Positions 32,102 to 42,549 of a DNA stretch of 64,000 bases are shown piece after piece; position 1 is the first letter of the stretch, and each line of letters begins with the position of its first letter. The DNA comes from Kryptolebias marmoratus. Its lineage: Eukaryota; Chordata; Actinopteri; Cyprinodontiformes; Rivulidae. Both the position numbers and the translations under genes were made by a program. The DNA is taken from the NCBI RefSeq assembly GCF_001649575.2, contig NC_051439.1:3344358-3408357 (forward strand). Reading direction: 5' to 3'. Under the pieces are notes generated by a model. It made no database searches, was not told the origin of the DNA, and worked only from the letters and a program-made list of their open reading frames with translations.

Positions 32102-32715
32102 CAATTTTTTTTTTCCTGCGTGATAGCAATGCGCTTCTGTAAAAACCCCCTTTTTATGGGCTAAAAATAAATCATCAAATTGAAAAATTGGAAACAAACA
32201 TTATAGGTTTAAACAGTAGATAGTGTAAAGATTTAAAACTGGCTTTTAATTTGAATGGGAAGTTTTCTTTTCTAAAGATGGCTTTACATTGGTAAGCATT
32301 GCCCTTAGATTGTTATAAATGTACAGTGAACCAAGAGATAGCTTGATTCTATATTTTAAAAGTTGACTGACTGAAGATCCTGTTCATAAAAGATTACTGT
32401 GTCAACATGAGAGTAAGTGAGTGAAGGGGGTTTTGCAGGGCTTTTAAACAGCTTATTAGCCTACCAAGCTGATTAACAAGCTGCTAAATTTAAATATCTG
32501 TCAAATAATTCTGGTTACAACATAAAAAGAACTAATAGCAAACATAGCAATGCATCATCAAATTTAAAGTCTGGACAGTATTGTCATTTTAACATAGAAA
32601 AACAACAAAAGTGTGAAGAGAACTGATTGACAACAGCAGCATTCATCTGGTGAGACTTCATACTGAAGTTGTAGATACCAATGCAACAATAAACAAGATA
32701 TTGACATGGACGGTA

Positions 32716-33130
32716 AAAATGAATGTTTTTGCCATGTCTGTCTGCCTGTTTGAAAATATCTTACAAACCAGTGAACAGATTTTAATGAAATTCTCAGAAA
32801 GCAATCATTGGATGTAGGGTCAACCCAATACAAGGTGGCCTCCACAGCTAAGCAGTCTGAACAAATACAATAAGACTGTAACTCAGTGAATTTTACAAAT
32901 ATTGAGCTAAAATTTGGTCTGTGTTAAAAGTTAGCCTGAACACATATTCCAAGTGCACTAATTGCATTTCACCTTGATATATTCTGTGACATTTAACTTA
33001 TAATGTTATTTTCGAGGTTTGACCAAATCAGGTATAACTTTTTCATTTATCAACATAAGATGATCTTAGTCTAAAACTCTGGCATGAAAGGTGATGGGCG
33101 ATATGCATTTCTGCAAGGTATGCTAGACGT
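32716..33130 (+). repeat. Dispersed repeat family A, copy 7 (near full length)
   Basis: It runs from ATGTTTTTGCCATGTCTGTC through ATGAAATTCTCAGAAAGCAA, ACAAATATTGAGCTAAAATT and ACATAAGATGATCTTAGTCT to CTGGCATGAAAGGTGATGGG and GGTATGCTAGACG. Family C begins within 5 bp of its end. Confidence 0.85.
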
Positions 33131-33132
33131 TT

Positions 33133-33800
33133 AACTGTGTGAAAGCTGAGTCAGCATTGACATTGTTGTTTTCCTGTTTATAAACATTTTCTGCAATCAT
33201 ACTGCTAATACATACTTTGTGCTGTTTTAACCATTTTTAAATCAAACATTTAGCTCAATTAGGAATAGTGTGCGATGACTTTTGTTTTTTGTAACTGCTA
33301 TACTTTTTCAAAAATAAGTAACTTTTTATATTAAAATTTCACATGAAAATAAACTGTGATCTCTTTAATTGACATTGTTCATTTTAAAATCTGCTTCAAC
33401 AAACTTGCTCTAGTTTTGTTTCTTATACTTCTTTTAGCTCATAGCAAAAAACTAAAAGTGGTACAATAGCAGCTAAGAGTGTTCTAATTTTGGCTTTTGA
33501 TTACCAACTTTTCAAAGTTCTGTTTACTCCTTTTAGCTTGCAGTTTTACTTCTTTCAGCCTTTAAGCCACAGTTCTACTACTTTTAGCTCCTGTTTTGCT
33601 CCTTTTAGCTTTTAGCTACTGTTTTACCAATTTTAGCGTTTAGCTATGACTGCAGATTTATCTCTTAGCTAGTTTTTGCTGTTTTTTTAGCATCTGTTCT
33701 GCTACTTTTAACTTTAACGTTTCAGTAACAAAGATTATCCCTAAATTAATTCAGCAAATACTCTGTGTTTTCACAGAGAAAACAATTTCTCTAGTTTTCT
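33133..33800 (+). repeat. Dispersed repeat family C, copy 3
   Basis: It opens with GTGTGAAAGCTGAGTCAGCA and TTTTCCTGTTTATAA, followed by the TTTTAGCT-rich core at 33430-33720 and the tail TTTTCACAGAGAAAACAATT, which aligns with ATTATCACAGAACATGAAAT at 43636. Confidence 0.7.
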
Positions 33801-35025
33801 TAGGCTTATAGCTGTCCATTGTTCAGTTGTCACGTAAATGTATACTACTAACTTAAGATTGAAAGTGATGACTTTTTTATGTTAAATATACATTGGAGCT
33901 GTAGTAAAAGCTACCAATAAGACTGTTTATACCAGTAAATGTGTTTCAAACCTGTAAGTAAAAAATGAATAAGAAGCATTTAATACCCTTTTTCTGTGTT
34001 ATAAGGAACCTAAAATACATCCATTGCAAGATTGCAGAGGGAGCAGCGTATTTTGATGTTCTTTTCCCAAGTGGGAATAAATCCAGGATTTAAGGATTTT
34101 TTTGTTGAAACTAAATGCGTTAATACACTTCCAGTGGTGCCTCTTAGCTCCTTTATTAAATACTGACACCAAACTCCCTTAATGTCAGTCTCTGGTTTAT
34201 TTTTAGGCTACAGACACAAATTATATTAGTTTTAGTCACCTAACTCAGAGTTTACTCATTCCTCCTGTGCTGTGTGTAAATGTCCATCTTTCAGACTGCC
34301 AGTGTAGGTCAGCTGTAGATTTATACATTTCTGATCACAGTAACTCTCCTGTACAACTTGCTGACAGGTTGCAGGGAGATGAGGGAAATCTGAGACACTT
34401 GTTCAGGGAGAAGATGTTCCACCAGCCAGTGTTGTGTGTGTTTTTCTCTGGACAGCTGGCACATTGAATGCAACCCTCTCCACAACCATTCAACCCCCAC
34501 CTCAAGCCTCCTTCTGCTCCTTTTCCTGCTCTTTTGGCTGCATCTTTCACCCCAACTATTCAACAGAGCTGGCATTGAGACTCAAAGTGAAAAAGAGATG
34601 GGATGAGAGGAATGGGGGGAGGTCTGTGTGTGTATGTGTTTGTGTGTTCCAGTTGGAGAAAAAATACAAATCAGTTGCACCTATAAAGAACGCCAAGGGG
34701 CAGTGGGCAGAAATAGGGCTGTTAGTGGGGGTGGGGTGGGGGGTTACAGTTTGAAAGTGTGAAGTTAGAGCTGCTGAGCCGGAAGAGAAGCCGATAAAGG
34801 CCTGATGGTTCTGATGAGAAGCTCCCTGTGGAGTTATCTGTCTGTGAGGGTTTGTTTGTGTGCTTGTGGAATATTTATGTTCACATGTTGGAAAACTGTC
34901 TGTGAAATGTTGCAATATGGCATCGTTTTGTTTTTGTGAGTGTGTTTTATCTTGTGCCACTAAGTGCGAAAGGGCGATAATGTTTTTGACTGTGTGAGTG
35001 TGTTTGGATGTGTTCATTTGCCTAT
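33800..35025. other. Unassigned sequence with TG-rich patches
   Basis: TG-rich stretches lie at 34625-34650 and 34850-35010. Open frames at 34267-35053 have no recognisable domain. Confidence 0.4.
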
Positions 35026-35029
35026 AGTG

Positions 35030-35362
35030 TTCGCAAAGTAGTTCATGAACCACTACATTTTAATAAAACTATTAGAAATTTTTCAATGGATCTACATCTG
35101 ATTAACTTTTGGAGTCAGACCGAGTCAAGATGGTTGCCACAGAAATTAGGACTTAAAAACACAAAAATGTCTACACTCTTTGAAATTTACAATTATTGAG
35201 CAAATAACGTGGTGTGGAAGTAGGTGAGAGGCATCTCCAAGAGCTAACACATCTTATAAGATACTATATAAATGCCTTTAACTCTGTCATAATCTCAACA
35301 TAAGATAATCTTTGTTTATAACTCAAATTTGGCCTGCAAATGAATACTGCAAAATATGCAAC
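35030..35362 (+). repeat. Dispersed repeat family A, copy 8 (diverged)
   Basis: TAGTTCATGAACCACTA, TGGATCTACATCTGATTAAC, TTTTGGAGTCAGACCGAGTC, AAGATGGTTGCCACAG and CTCAACATAAGATAATCTTTG are in family order. The palindrome end is not recognisable. Confidence 0.7.
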
Positions 35363-35964
35363 AACCTGGAGGGATAGTCAGATCAAAAGAGAGAGCTGTC
35401 ATTACTCTGCATTTCAACACAGGTATACAAGCATCCTGTGATGCATGTACAGAGTTATATTGCAATAGTTTTACAATACATGTCAGAGAAAAGAGAATTA
35501 CAATTATTGAAATCTTGGTTGTTTAAATGTGGTTACATAGAAAAAGATGGAACTCAGAAAAATAAGAATGGAATTTAGGACAGAAAAAATAATTCTTAGT
35601 GCAATACAGGATAGTTAAAGTGCACAATATTGCATAATTTTATTTACTGTATTTGTTTTTTTTTCTTCCAGTAGCTTACATTTCAATACTTTGTCCATTA
35701 TTTTAAGTGAAAATTGAGCATCTCCACAACCTCCAAGCTTTTCAAAAGTCAGAAGCTCGTGTGTGATTGTCATATATCTTTGTGTGTGTCAGTCAAATGA
35801 CTCCTCGTGTTGTTCAGCCACCCCCACATCTGTTTATCTCACCACATCGAGTCCCAGCAGTGAGGGCATGTCTTCAGTGAGTCCCAGTCAGCCCATATGT
35901 CCTCTGTGATCCGTGAATAACTCTGCCCGCCAGTCTTCGATAGGACTGGGCCTCCTGCTCTTTG

Positions 35965-36120
35965 CCTCACACACATTGATGCACACACACATGCACGCAC
36001 ACGCACACACACAGATGCTAATTTCTGCCCACAGTTAATTATGCACACAGGTATACAAACATCCTCTGATGCATGCACTTGTTCACCCACACAAGTATAA
36101 ACACAGACGTGTGCAGACAC
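35965..36120. repeat. Degenerate CA-rich microsatellite
   Basis: Blocks of CACACACA interrupted by TGCACG and GATGC words. Confidence 0.8.
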
Positions 36121-36907
36121 AAACTCAGCTCAGGTAGATCACTGAGGCAGGAACATAAAGGCACACATTCCAATCACTCACAGATGGATAATTGATCGAG
36201 GAGCTGAGGAAAAAAAGTACACATGAAAGGATCAAACCCTGGAGGCTTGTGAGCATCATTTGCTCGAGGTTAGAGCACTAATGTTTTTGACACTGAACAC
36301 AGCAGAGGGAAGTAGTTTATAAACCTTAATAAAGTCTGATAATAAGGGGTGAGGTAAATAAGAGCGAGGTTAATAAGCTCTGGGCAAGATGTGTTTGAGC
36401 TGAGAACGTGAAGAAACCCAAGTTCAGCCAGATCAAAGCCTTACATCAAGATTACTACTCTTGGAAAATAAATCAAAACAAATTGGCAGCAGGCAACAAC
36501 TCTTTTCTTACTGATTCTAGTTATGATAGCATCAATTAGCACTTCAAAGAAACACAAGGGTTTTCTCCAGCTATCTTTAGATGCCAGTAGGCGTCTTCCA
36601 GCCTTTCTGTCAATAACACTCAAAGTTGCTCTTGAGGGAGAAAGAAGAGAAGACTGAGGAAGCATGTTTGTAGATGTTTCCTGTACAATCTGAGAAAGTA
36701 TCACCTTCGTAATTGGCATTGTTATAAAGATCAACAAAGTAAGGGCTCTAAGATGTCAGAAAAGACAACAACAACAACAGGCAACAGTTGACAGAATAAA
36801 TTGGTGCAGAGGCAAACAGTGCTGCGTGGGACAGAGTTGCTTTTTTGTTGCATATATTGAGCACCATGCTTTTCCTCAGCTCTGTTAGCAGAAGGATGTT
36901 ATGATTA

Positions 36908-37290
36908 AAAGCCTAGCATTCCTTGAAGGAGTGCAAATTACCCATCGCCTTTCTTGCTAGAGGTTTAGACTGAAATCATCTTATCTTGAGAAATGACAAA
37001 CCTTGAAGATAACTTTGTACACAGTCTCATGCAATATCATGAGTTGTCACACCAGAGTATGTGTTGCAGATAGCTTCAGCTTCTACCACATTCAATATTG
37101 GCTCAACATCTGTAGAAGTGACTGAGTTGTAGCCATTTTTGTGTTGCCTAATGTTGATTAGCTGCAACGGCCATCTTGAATTGGATCAACTCAAAAAGTT
37201 AATCAGTTGTAGATGTACATCCAATTATTAGGTTCTGAACATTTCAATAAAATCTGTCCAGTGGTTGATGAGATATTTTTAATAGACAAA
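36908..37290 (-). repeat. Dispersed repeat family A, copy 9 (first monomer of a trimer)
   Basis: A full monomer starting with GCCTAGCATTCCTTGAAGGA and ending with GATGAGATATTTTTAATAGA, directly followed by two shorter monomers. Confidence 0.85.
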
Positions 37291-37294
37291 CAGG

Positions 37295-37590
37295 GTGGAC
37301 CCCCGTATTTAATGCTACAGTGACCTTGTGCAATGAGTAGCACCTGGAGTATGTGCTGTAAATGACTCTCAGGTACTACCACACTAAGTTTTAGCCCAGT
37401 ATCTGGAAATTGACTGAATAAAAGCTATCCTTGATTTTTTTAAGTTTAGTTGGTTGTGGCAGCCATTTTTAATTAGGTTGGGTCTAAAAGTTAAACAGTT
37501 GTAAATGTATATCCAATTATTATTTCCTGAAAGTTAAATTAAAATCTGTCAAGTGGTTCATAAAATATTCTGTTAGCAGACAGACAAAGT
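37295..37590 (-). repeat. Dispersed repeat family A, copy 10 (second monomer)
   Basis: It begins without the palindrome half: CCTTGTGCAATGAGTAGCAC, GGAGTATGTGCTGTAAATGA and CCCAGTATCTGGAAATTGAC. It ends with TTCATAAAATATTCTGTTAG. Confidence 0.8.
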
Positions 37591-37591
37591 T

Positions 37592-37830
37592 GCGGTTTTG
37601 CACAAAGATCTTCCTTTAGCACTCTGAATATTGCGGAATAGTTTCAGCTTGTAACACACAAAATTTTAGTTCAATATAATAAAATTGACAGAGTTATAGT
37701 TATTTTTGTGTTTTTCATGGTCAGTTGGCTGTGGCAGCCATCTTGGATTGACTTGACTGCAAAAATTAACCAGTTGTAGAATGACATCCAATGATTACTT
37801 TTTTAGTTTCATTCAAATACAAGGGTTCAC
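37592..37830 (-). repeat. Dispersed repeat family A, copy 11 (third monomer)
   Basis: GCACAAAGATCTTCCTTTAG, TTCAATATAATAAAATTGAC, GGCAGCCATCTTGGATTGAC and CATCCAATGATTAC are present. It is truncated after TTTCATTCAAAT. Confidence 0.75.
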
Positions 37831-38261
37831 TAGACATTTTGGGAACAGGGAGACACAGATCAAAAAACTCTTCACTGTAAATCACTTCAGTTATCTGCAC
37901 AATTTAAGTCAAGTCTGAAACTGAGGTCTTAAAGTTCCCACATTCTGAGGCGTGGGTGGGTGGCGTGACCCTTGTATTTCAAGACAATCTGATTGCCTCT
38001 GATTGAGATTAGATTGCAGTAAAGCAGCATGCTCACTGTGGAGGCCGTATGATTTTCCTCCTGCGCTCTGTCAGCTGTACAGATCGAGCAGTGCTTCATT
38101 ATCATGGAGAGGCTGTCGATTGTACGCGGAAACTCGAGGGAGGAGACGAGGAGACGCAGAGGAGGCGGTGTGAAGCGGGAAAAGGAGGAGGTAAATCAAA
38201 GCAAAGTTTGGTAAACTTTCCTGAAGGTCGTCCGAGAGCGTGGCTGGAACAGTCCTGAGGG

Positions 38262-38390
38262 AGGGCCAATCAAAAGACAGCTTTGTCAACCAATCAAAAG
38301 GCAGCCGCCCTATCATCTTCAATCGGCAGAAACGCGCCTGCGGAATAACAGAAAGGAAGTGCGAGCACTCTTCAGTCTCTCAGAAGGTGG
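38262..38390 (+). promoter_or_regulatory. Promoter-like segment with paired CCAAT boxes
   Basis: The 16-mer CCAATCAAAAGACAGC (38266-38281) recurs with one change at 38290-38305, 24 bp downstream. Then follow a CpG-containing stretch (GAAACGCGCCTGCGGAA) and CAGAAGGTGGGT, which could be a splice donor at 38386/38387. The region is GC-richer than its surroundings and free of the window's repeat families. This is the only place resembling a host promoter; there is no coding exon to support it. Confidence 0.25.
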
Positions 38391-39500
38391 GTTCAGAGAC
38401 ATCCTAACCTTTATATGTTCACTTTATCAGCAACTGAAGGGATTTTGACCTCCACTGCTATCAGAAGGCACTTCTGCCACGGAGAAATACACTCCGTCTC
38501 CATCTTTGTTTTTCCTTTTCACAGGCGCACACAGGAAATTTAACGCTCCTTCTCACACACATCACTTGGTGCTATGGGGCTGTTTACATAAGGCCTTGCC
38601 CTGGGAAAGCACTGTCATGCTGCCAATGCTGCCAGCAGTGAAAGAGCGAGTGAAAGAGTCGGGAGTACGCGGAGGGGGAGGGAGGCGGCGGGTGATGGAA
38701 GATAGAGCCTCGCCAGTCTGATGCGCTCACAGCCTCGGGGAGCAGCGGTCACTCAGAATGAGGGATGAGCAGATCGCAGGGATGCAGAAAAGGGAATCTA
38801 ACATGAAAAGAAAGGCATAGTTAAAGAAAATCCCAGCAAGAGGAGGATGGATGTGGAGGGATGAGGATGGATGACAATATACTTAGAAGAGGGGGGAGGG
38901 AGATACAGTAGATTTAAAGAGTGAAGAGAGGGGGGAAAAGAGGTTATTGGATGGAGAGACAAGAGAATGAAGATGAAGAAGAGAAGAAAGGAGGGAAAGA
39001 ATCCCAGAGTCCCCTCAGTTTCTCTTTGAGACTCCTAATCTATAGAAAGCAAAACATCAGCCTCGTGTTCACACACTTTCAGAGCCTCACAACCACACTC
39101 TGGGCTTGAAATAAAGTTTATTTATTTAGCCCAAAGAAGACGTGGAGCGGACTTGCGAGGGAGGGATAGAGGATGTACCCAAGGTCAAAACCACTTAAGT
39201 GTGTCCCTCTTTCTTCTTACGTAACCCCTGTCTTTCTGTCTGAGCCGCATACTAAGACACACACTCCAAAATGCGCACACACACATGAATGCATACTAAA
39301 GCAGGCAGGAGTGTATCAATTTAGCACGGTGTGCAGATTCCCACCACTGCCCCTTTACGCAGATTAAAGGAAGAGGAACTGAAACACCACACATACAGAC
39401 ACACACACATGTGCAAGCACAAGCCAGCTTCTGCTCTCCAAGCTTTTTTCTTTATCAGTGCAGGTGGGATTTCATCATTATACATATTCATTTTACACAT
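38390..39500. other. Unassigned sequence with purine-rich patches
   Basis: G/A-rich blocks lie at 38640-38710 and 38880-39005. Open frames encode biased sequence without domains. I recognise no repeat. Confidence 0.4.
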
Positions 39501-39501
39501 A

Positions 39502-39928
39502 TTTGTGTGAATGCTGAGTCAGCATTCACACTATTGTTTTCCTGTTTTTTTTTTCTCTTCTTTTGCATATTTTGTGCTATTTGAGCCACCCATATATCAA
39601 AAAGTTCAGCTCATTCATGAGATGGATGCTGTGGCTTTTAGCTTTTGTACTTTTCAAAATATTTGGCTTTATTCTCAAAGTGATACCCAATAGAAAACAA
39701 TGAGATCTCTTCAGTTGCTTCAAAAACATTGCTCTCTTTGAAATCTGCTACAGTGTACTTGCTCTGGTTTTTTGTCTTCTTATGCTACTTTTAGTTTTTA
39801 GATATGATATTGCTACTTTTAGCATTTAGCTAGCCTTTTGCTTCTTTCATTTGAGCTACTGTTCTGCTAGTTGTAGCTTTTAGCCTTTTGCAATTTTTAG
39901 AATTTAACAGAAGTTACCCTGTAACTAT
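39502..39928 (+). repeat. Dispersed repeat family C, copy 4, left part
   Basis: It opens with TGTGAATGCTGAGTCAGCAT, here in the perfect palindromic form, followed by TTTTCCTGTTTTT, GAGATGGATGCTGTGGCTTT and the TTTTAGCATTTAGCTA core. The DIRS element then cuts it. Confidence 0.8.
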
Positions 39929-39942
39929 GGTTCTGTGAATGC

Positions 39943-39976
39943 CTTCCTGACTGCCAGTGGCAGTAAACAGAGTGGA
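39943..39976 (+). repeat. DIRS left terminal inverted repeat (perfect core)
   Basis: Begins CTTCCTGACTGCCAGTGG and is the exact reverse complement of 43253-43286. Confidence 0.95.
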
Positions 39977-40153
39977 TGACTTATGCCAGCATTGTCACGA
40001 GGAACACATTACTCATCCCCCTCTCAGGAGGTAGACGAAGCCAGAGGCAGGATCGCCAAAGCCAGTGTAGACTCGTGTCTACAGATAGTTGGCCAGAGAG
40101 TTCCTTGTCCCCAGTAGGTGCATAGCCCTGACGGAGGCGAAGCGAGGGTATGC

Positions 40154-41132
40154 CTAGGTCCTCAGCCTCTGGACCTCCCTCAGGCACCGCAGCGACCTGG
40201 TTCCACCCTGATGGTTGACGTGGAACACTGCCGAGGTGCTGTCCGACCTGATGAGCACATGCTTCCCCCCGAGAGAGGGCAAGAAGTGCCTGAGCGCCCC
40301 ATAGATCGCTCTCAGCTCCAAGACATTGATGTGGAGGTGCCCCTCCTGAGGGGTCCACCGCCCTTGGACGGACCTGCACTGCCACACCGCCCCCCACCCC
40401 AGGGGTGATGCGTCTGTAGGGACCACCTCCCGTCTTGCAGGGGCTGCGCCTAGGGAGACCCCGTGCTGCAGGTATGCTCTGTCCCGCCACCAGCGGAGGA
40501 GCACTGCACTGCAGGGTGTAATCCGCACCTTGACTTGCCGGTGCCCCCGGGAGTCCATGTGGAGGCTGTTGAGCCATCTCTGCAAGGGCTGCAGGTGAAG
40601 CAGCCCCATGGGAGTCAAAGCTGAGGCTGCCACCAGCATCCCCAGCAGTCTCAGCCACAGCTGGAGTGGAGGTGCTGCCTGAAAGGACTGGAGTAGGGAC
40701 TGAATCCTGTCCACCCTTTCTGTAGTCAGGCAGGCCCGTATGGCCATGGTAGGATCCTTAACCCCAACAGGCACAGGGGGCTTAAGACCGCCCTCATGCA
40801 CCTCATGAAAATCTGAGGGGCTAAGGAAAGCCCGAACTGCAGGACCGCAAGCCACGCCATGAAAGGCAAACTACAGGTACTTCCTGTGTTCTGGGTGGAT
40901 AGGAACGTGGAAGTACGCATCCTTCAGGTCTATGGATGTAAACCATTCTCCTGGACAGATGGTCTGAAGAACGTTGCACGTGCGGAGCATGCAAAATGGC
41001 AGGACCTTTTAAAAATTGATTCAACCCCCTGATGTCCAACACTGGCCGAAGAGAGCCATCTTTCTTCGGAATTAAGAAATAGGTTGAGTAGAACCCGCCG
41101 GCCTGTAAAGGTGGTGGAACCAACACTATAGC
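40154..41132 (-). pseudogene. DIRS reverse transcriptase and RNase H, YxDD deleted
   Basis: On the minus strand the RT opens with YSTYFLIPKKDGSLRPVLDI (about 41090) and RGLNQFLK. It continues in other frames with WFTSIDLKDAYFHVP-like sequence and FGLSLAPQIFMRCMRAVLSP (about 40810). It then jumps to PTMAIRACLTTERVDRIQ, so about 45 residues including the catalytic YLDD are deleted near 40750. RNase H follows in one frame: PTDASPLGWGAVWQ (first D), INVLELRAIYGAL (E) and RSDSTSAVFHVNHQGG (D). The last frame ends LLGTRNSLA, the end of RNase H, and the tyrosine recombinase that should follow is missing. Confidence 0.85.
40371..40528 (-). repeat. 158-bp RNase H segment, copy 1
   Basis: It differs from 41185-41342 at about four positions. 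It encodes the RITPCSAVLLRWWRDRAYLQ to VPTDASPLGWGAVWQ part in its normal place. Confidence 0.95.
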
Positions 41133-41184
41133 CTCTTTGTTATATTTCCTGCAGCAGTACCGCAGCTCGCGCAGGATCTGGACA

Positions 41185-41342
41185 GACCTGCACTGCCACA
41201 CCGCCCCCCACCCCAAGGGTGATGCGTCTGTAGGGACCACCTCCCGTCTTGCAGGGGCCGCGCCTAGGGAGACCCCGTGCTGCAGGTATGCTCTGTCCCG
41301 CCACCAGCGGAGGAGCACTGCATCGCAGGGTGTAATCCGCAC
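41185..41342 (-). repeat. 158-bp RNase H segment, copy 2, misplaced before the RT
   Basis: The same 158 bp, joined on the minus strand directly to the RT start (WQCRSVQ then ILRELRYCC), so that RNase H sequence precedes RT. This order is not that of DIRS polyproteins and marks a recombination or template-switch junction at 41184/41185. Confidence 0.9.
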
Positions 41343-41344
41343 GG

Positions 41345-41735
41345 CCAGTCCAAGTGTTTTTAACCGGGCCGGTAGTGCACCTGAGATTGATGAGTGAGGT
41401 GGCGTGTTTGAAGCTGTGGTAGCAGCGGAGGTTCGTGGAAACAGGGAAAAGAATTGAAAGTACGGTGCGGGAAGGCTCTGGATGGAAAAAGAGTACCTTC
41501 ACCTCGGAACGGATCCACCAGAGGATAGCGTCGGATGTTTTGGCCGGGAAGAAGTTTGTTTCCTTTCGTTTGGAAATTTTGGATAAACCGGCTGGACGCT
41601 AACGGAGTTTACACGCCTGCTAATACCGACCACCCACGAAATCGCAAGTGATGCGTTTTGTTTTTAGAAACCAGGGAAAAACGATATAAAATGTCAGCTG
41701 GTTGAGAAACGGATCGGACGTCTAAGGTAAGCCCT
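41345..41735. other. Segment of unknown origin inside the DIRS element
   Basis: The sequence between the misplaced RNase H copy and ORF1 does not read as DIRS protein on the minus strand. On the plus strand it reads WKKSTFTSERIHQRIASDVL and AGKKFVSFRLEILDKP, which has the look of a retroelement gag or ORF1 fragment I cannot name. It displaces the ORF1 C terminus and the RT N terminus. Confidence 0.4.
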
Positions 41736-42549
41736 CACCCACAGACCTGTGCATCCCTACCGTGGTGGGAGTAGCTTCTAGGATCCCTCCAGCAGCGCTG
41801 AAGTTCCTCCAAGAAGGCCGGTGATTGTGGGACCTCAAACGGAGGGGCCGCTGGAGCCCGGCAAAAAATGGAGTTTCCCGTGGGACGGGCCGCCGGCGCA
41901 TCGTGCAAACCGACTCTGGCTAATGCTGGCAAAATAATTGCCCACAGCGGGCCTGGTACCTTGCCTGGGTCAGAGCTAACTGAACTCCTGCGGGAGTTTC
42001 CCCGAACCATCATTCACCTCCATACACGGAGGCTCCACCTCTGGACCCCGGCTGCCTGGGTAGTAGCGCATCTGCTCCCCAAGGGACTGAAACTCCAAAT
42101 TGGAGGCCCTCACGGAGATTCTGTCATCTTCCAGATCCTCTCCCGACTCCCAGGCTGCTGCCTGGAAGACAGACACAGGGTCTGGAGCTTTGAGTAGGGC
42201 CTTGAGCTGCTACCTTGGCCCTCAAAGAGTCCACTTCCTGCCGAGATGGGCATGCCAGCCGAGGCCTCTTCCTCCATGGGCTGCACTTCTCTTCCGTTGA
42301 CGCAACCCCCCGCTTTCCAGAACACAGTTGAGGTGCTGCTGAGGGTGGTCGCTTTGCCGCCAACACAAAATCCTCTACCTGCCATAGCCTGTCTGCTCTC
42401 ACCAACAACGACAAAATACTGCAGTTCATGTGCGGGTCAGTCAGAGCCTCTCTGAGATGACTGACGCCCAGGCATTTGGGGCACAGGTCATGGCCGTCCT
42501 CCACCTGGAGAGGAGCCCCACACGCGGAGCACGCCAGCATCTTGCCCAC
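41735..42549 (-). pseudogene. DIRS ORF1 (gag-like)
   Basis: The minus-strand start MGKMLACSACGAPLQVEDGH with DLCPKCLGVSHLREAL forms a four-cysteine zinc-ribbon pattern (C-x2-C ... C-x2-C), as at the N terminus of fish DIRS ORF1. HMNCSIL follows. A later frame gives PPFEVPQSPAFLEELQRCWR and DPRSYSHHGRDAQ, the conserved central words. At least one frameshift lies between. The protein presumably packages element RNA. The C-terminal half is replaced by the unknown segment. Confidence 0.75.

Noticed and set aside
34267..35053. Several overlapping frames as candidate genes
   Set aside because: They overlap on both strands, have no domains and run through TG-rich sequence.
40118..42455. Plus-strand frames in the DIRS region
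   Set aside because: They are shadows of the minus-strand gag, RT and RNase H frames.
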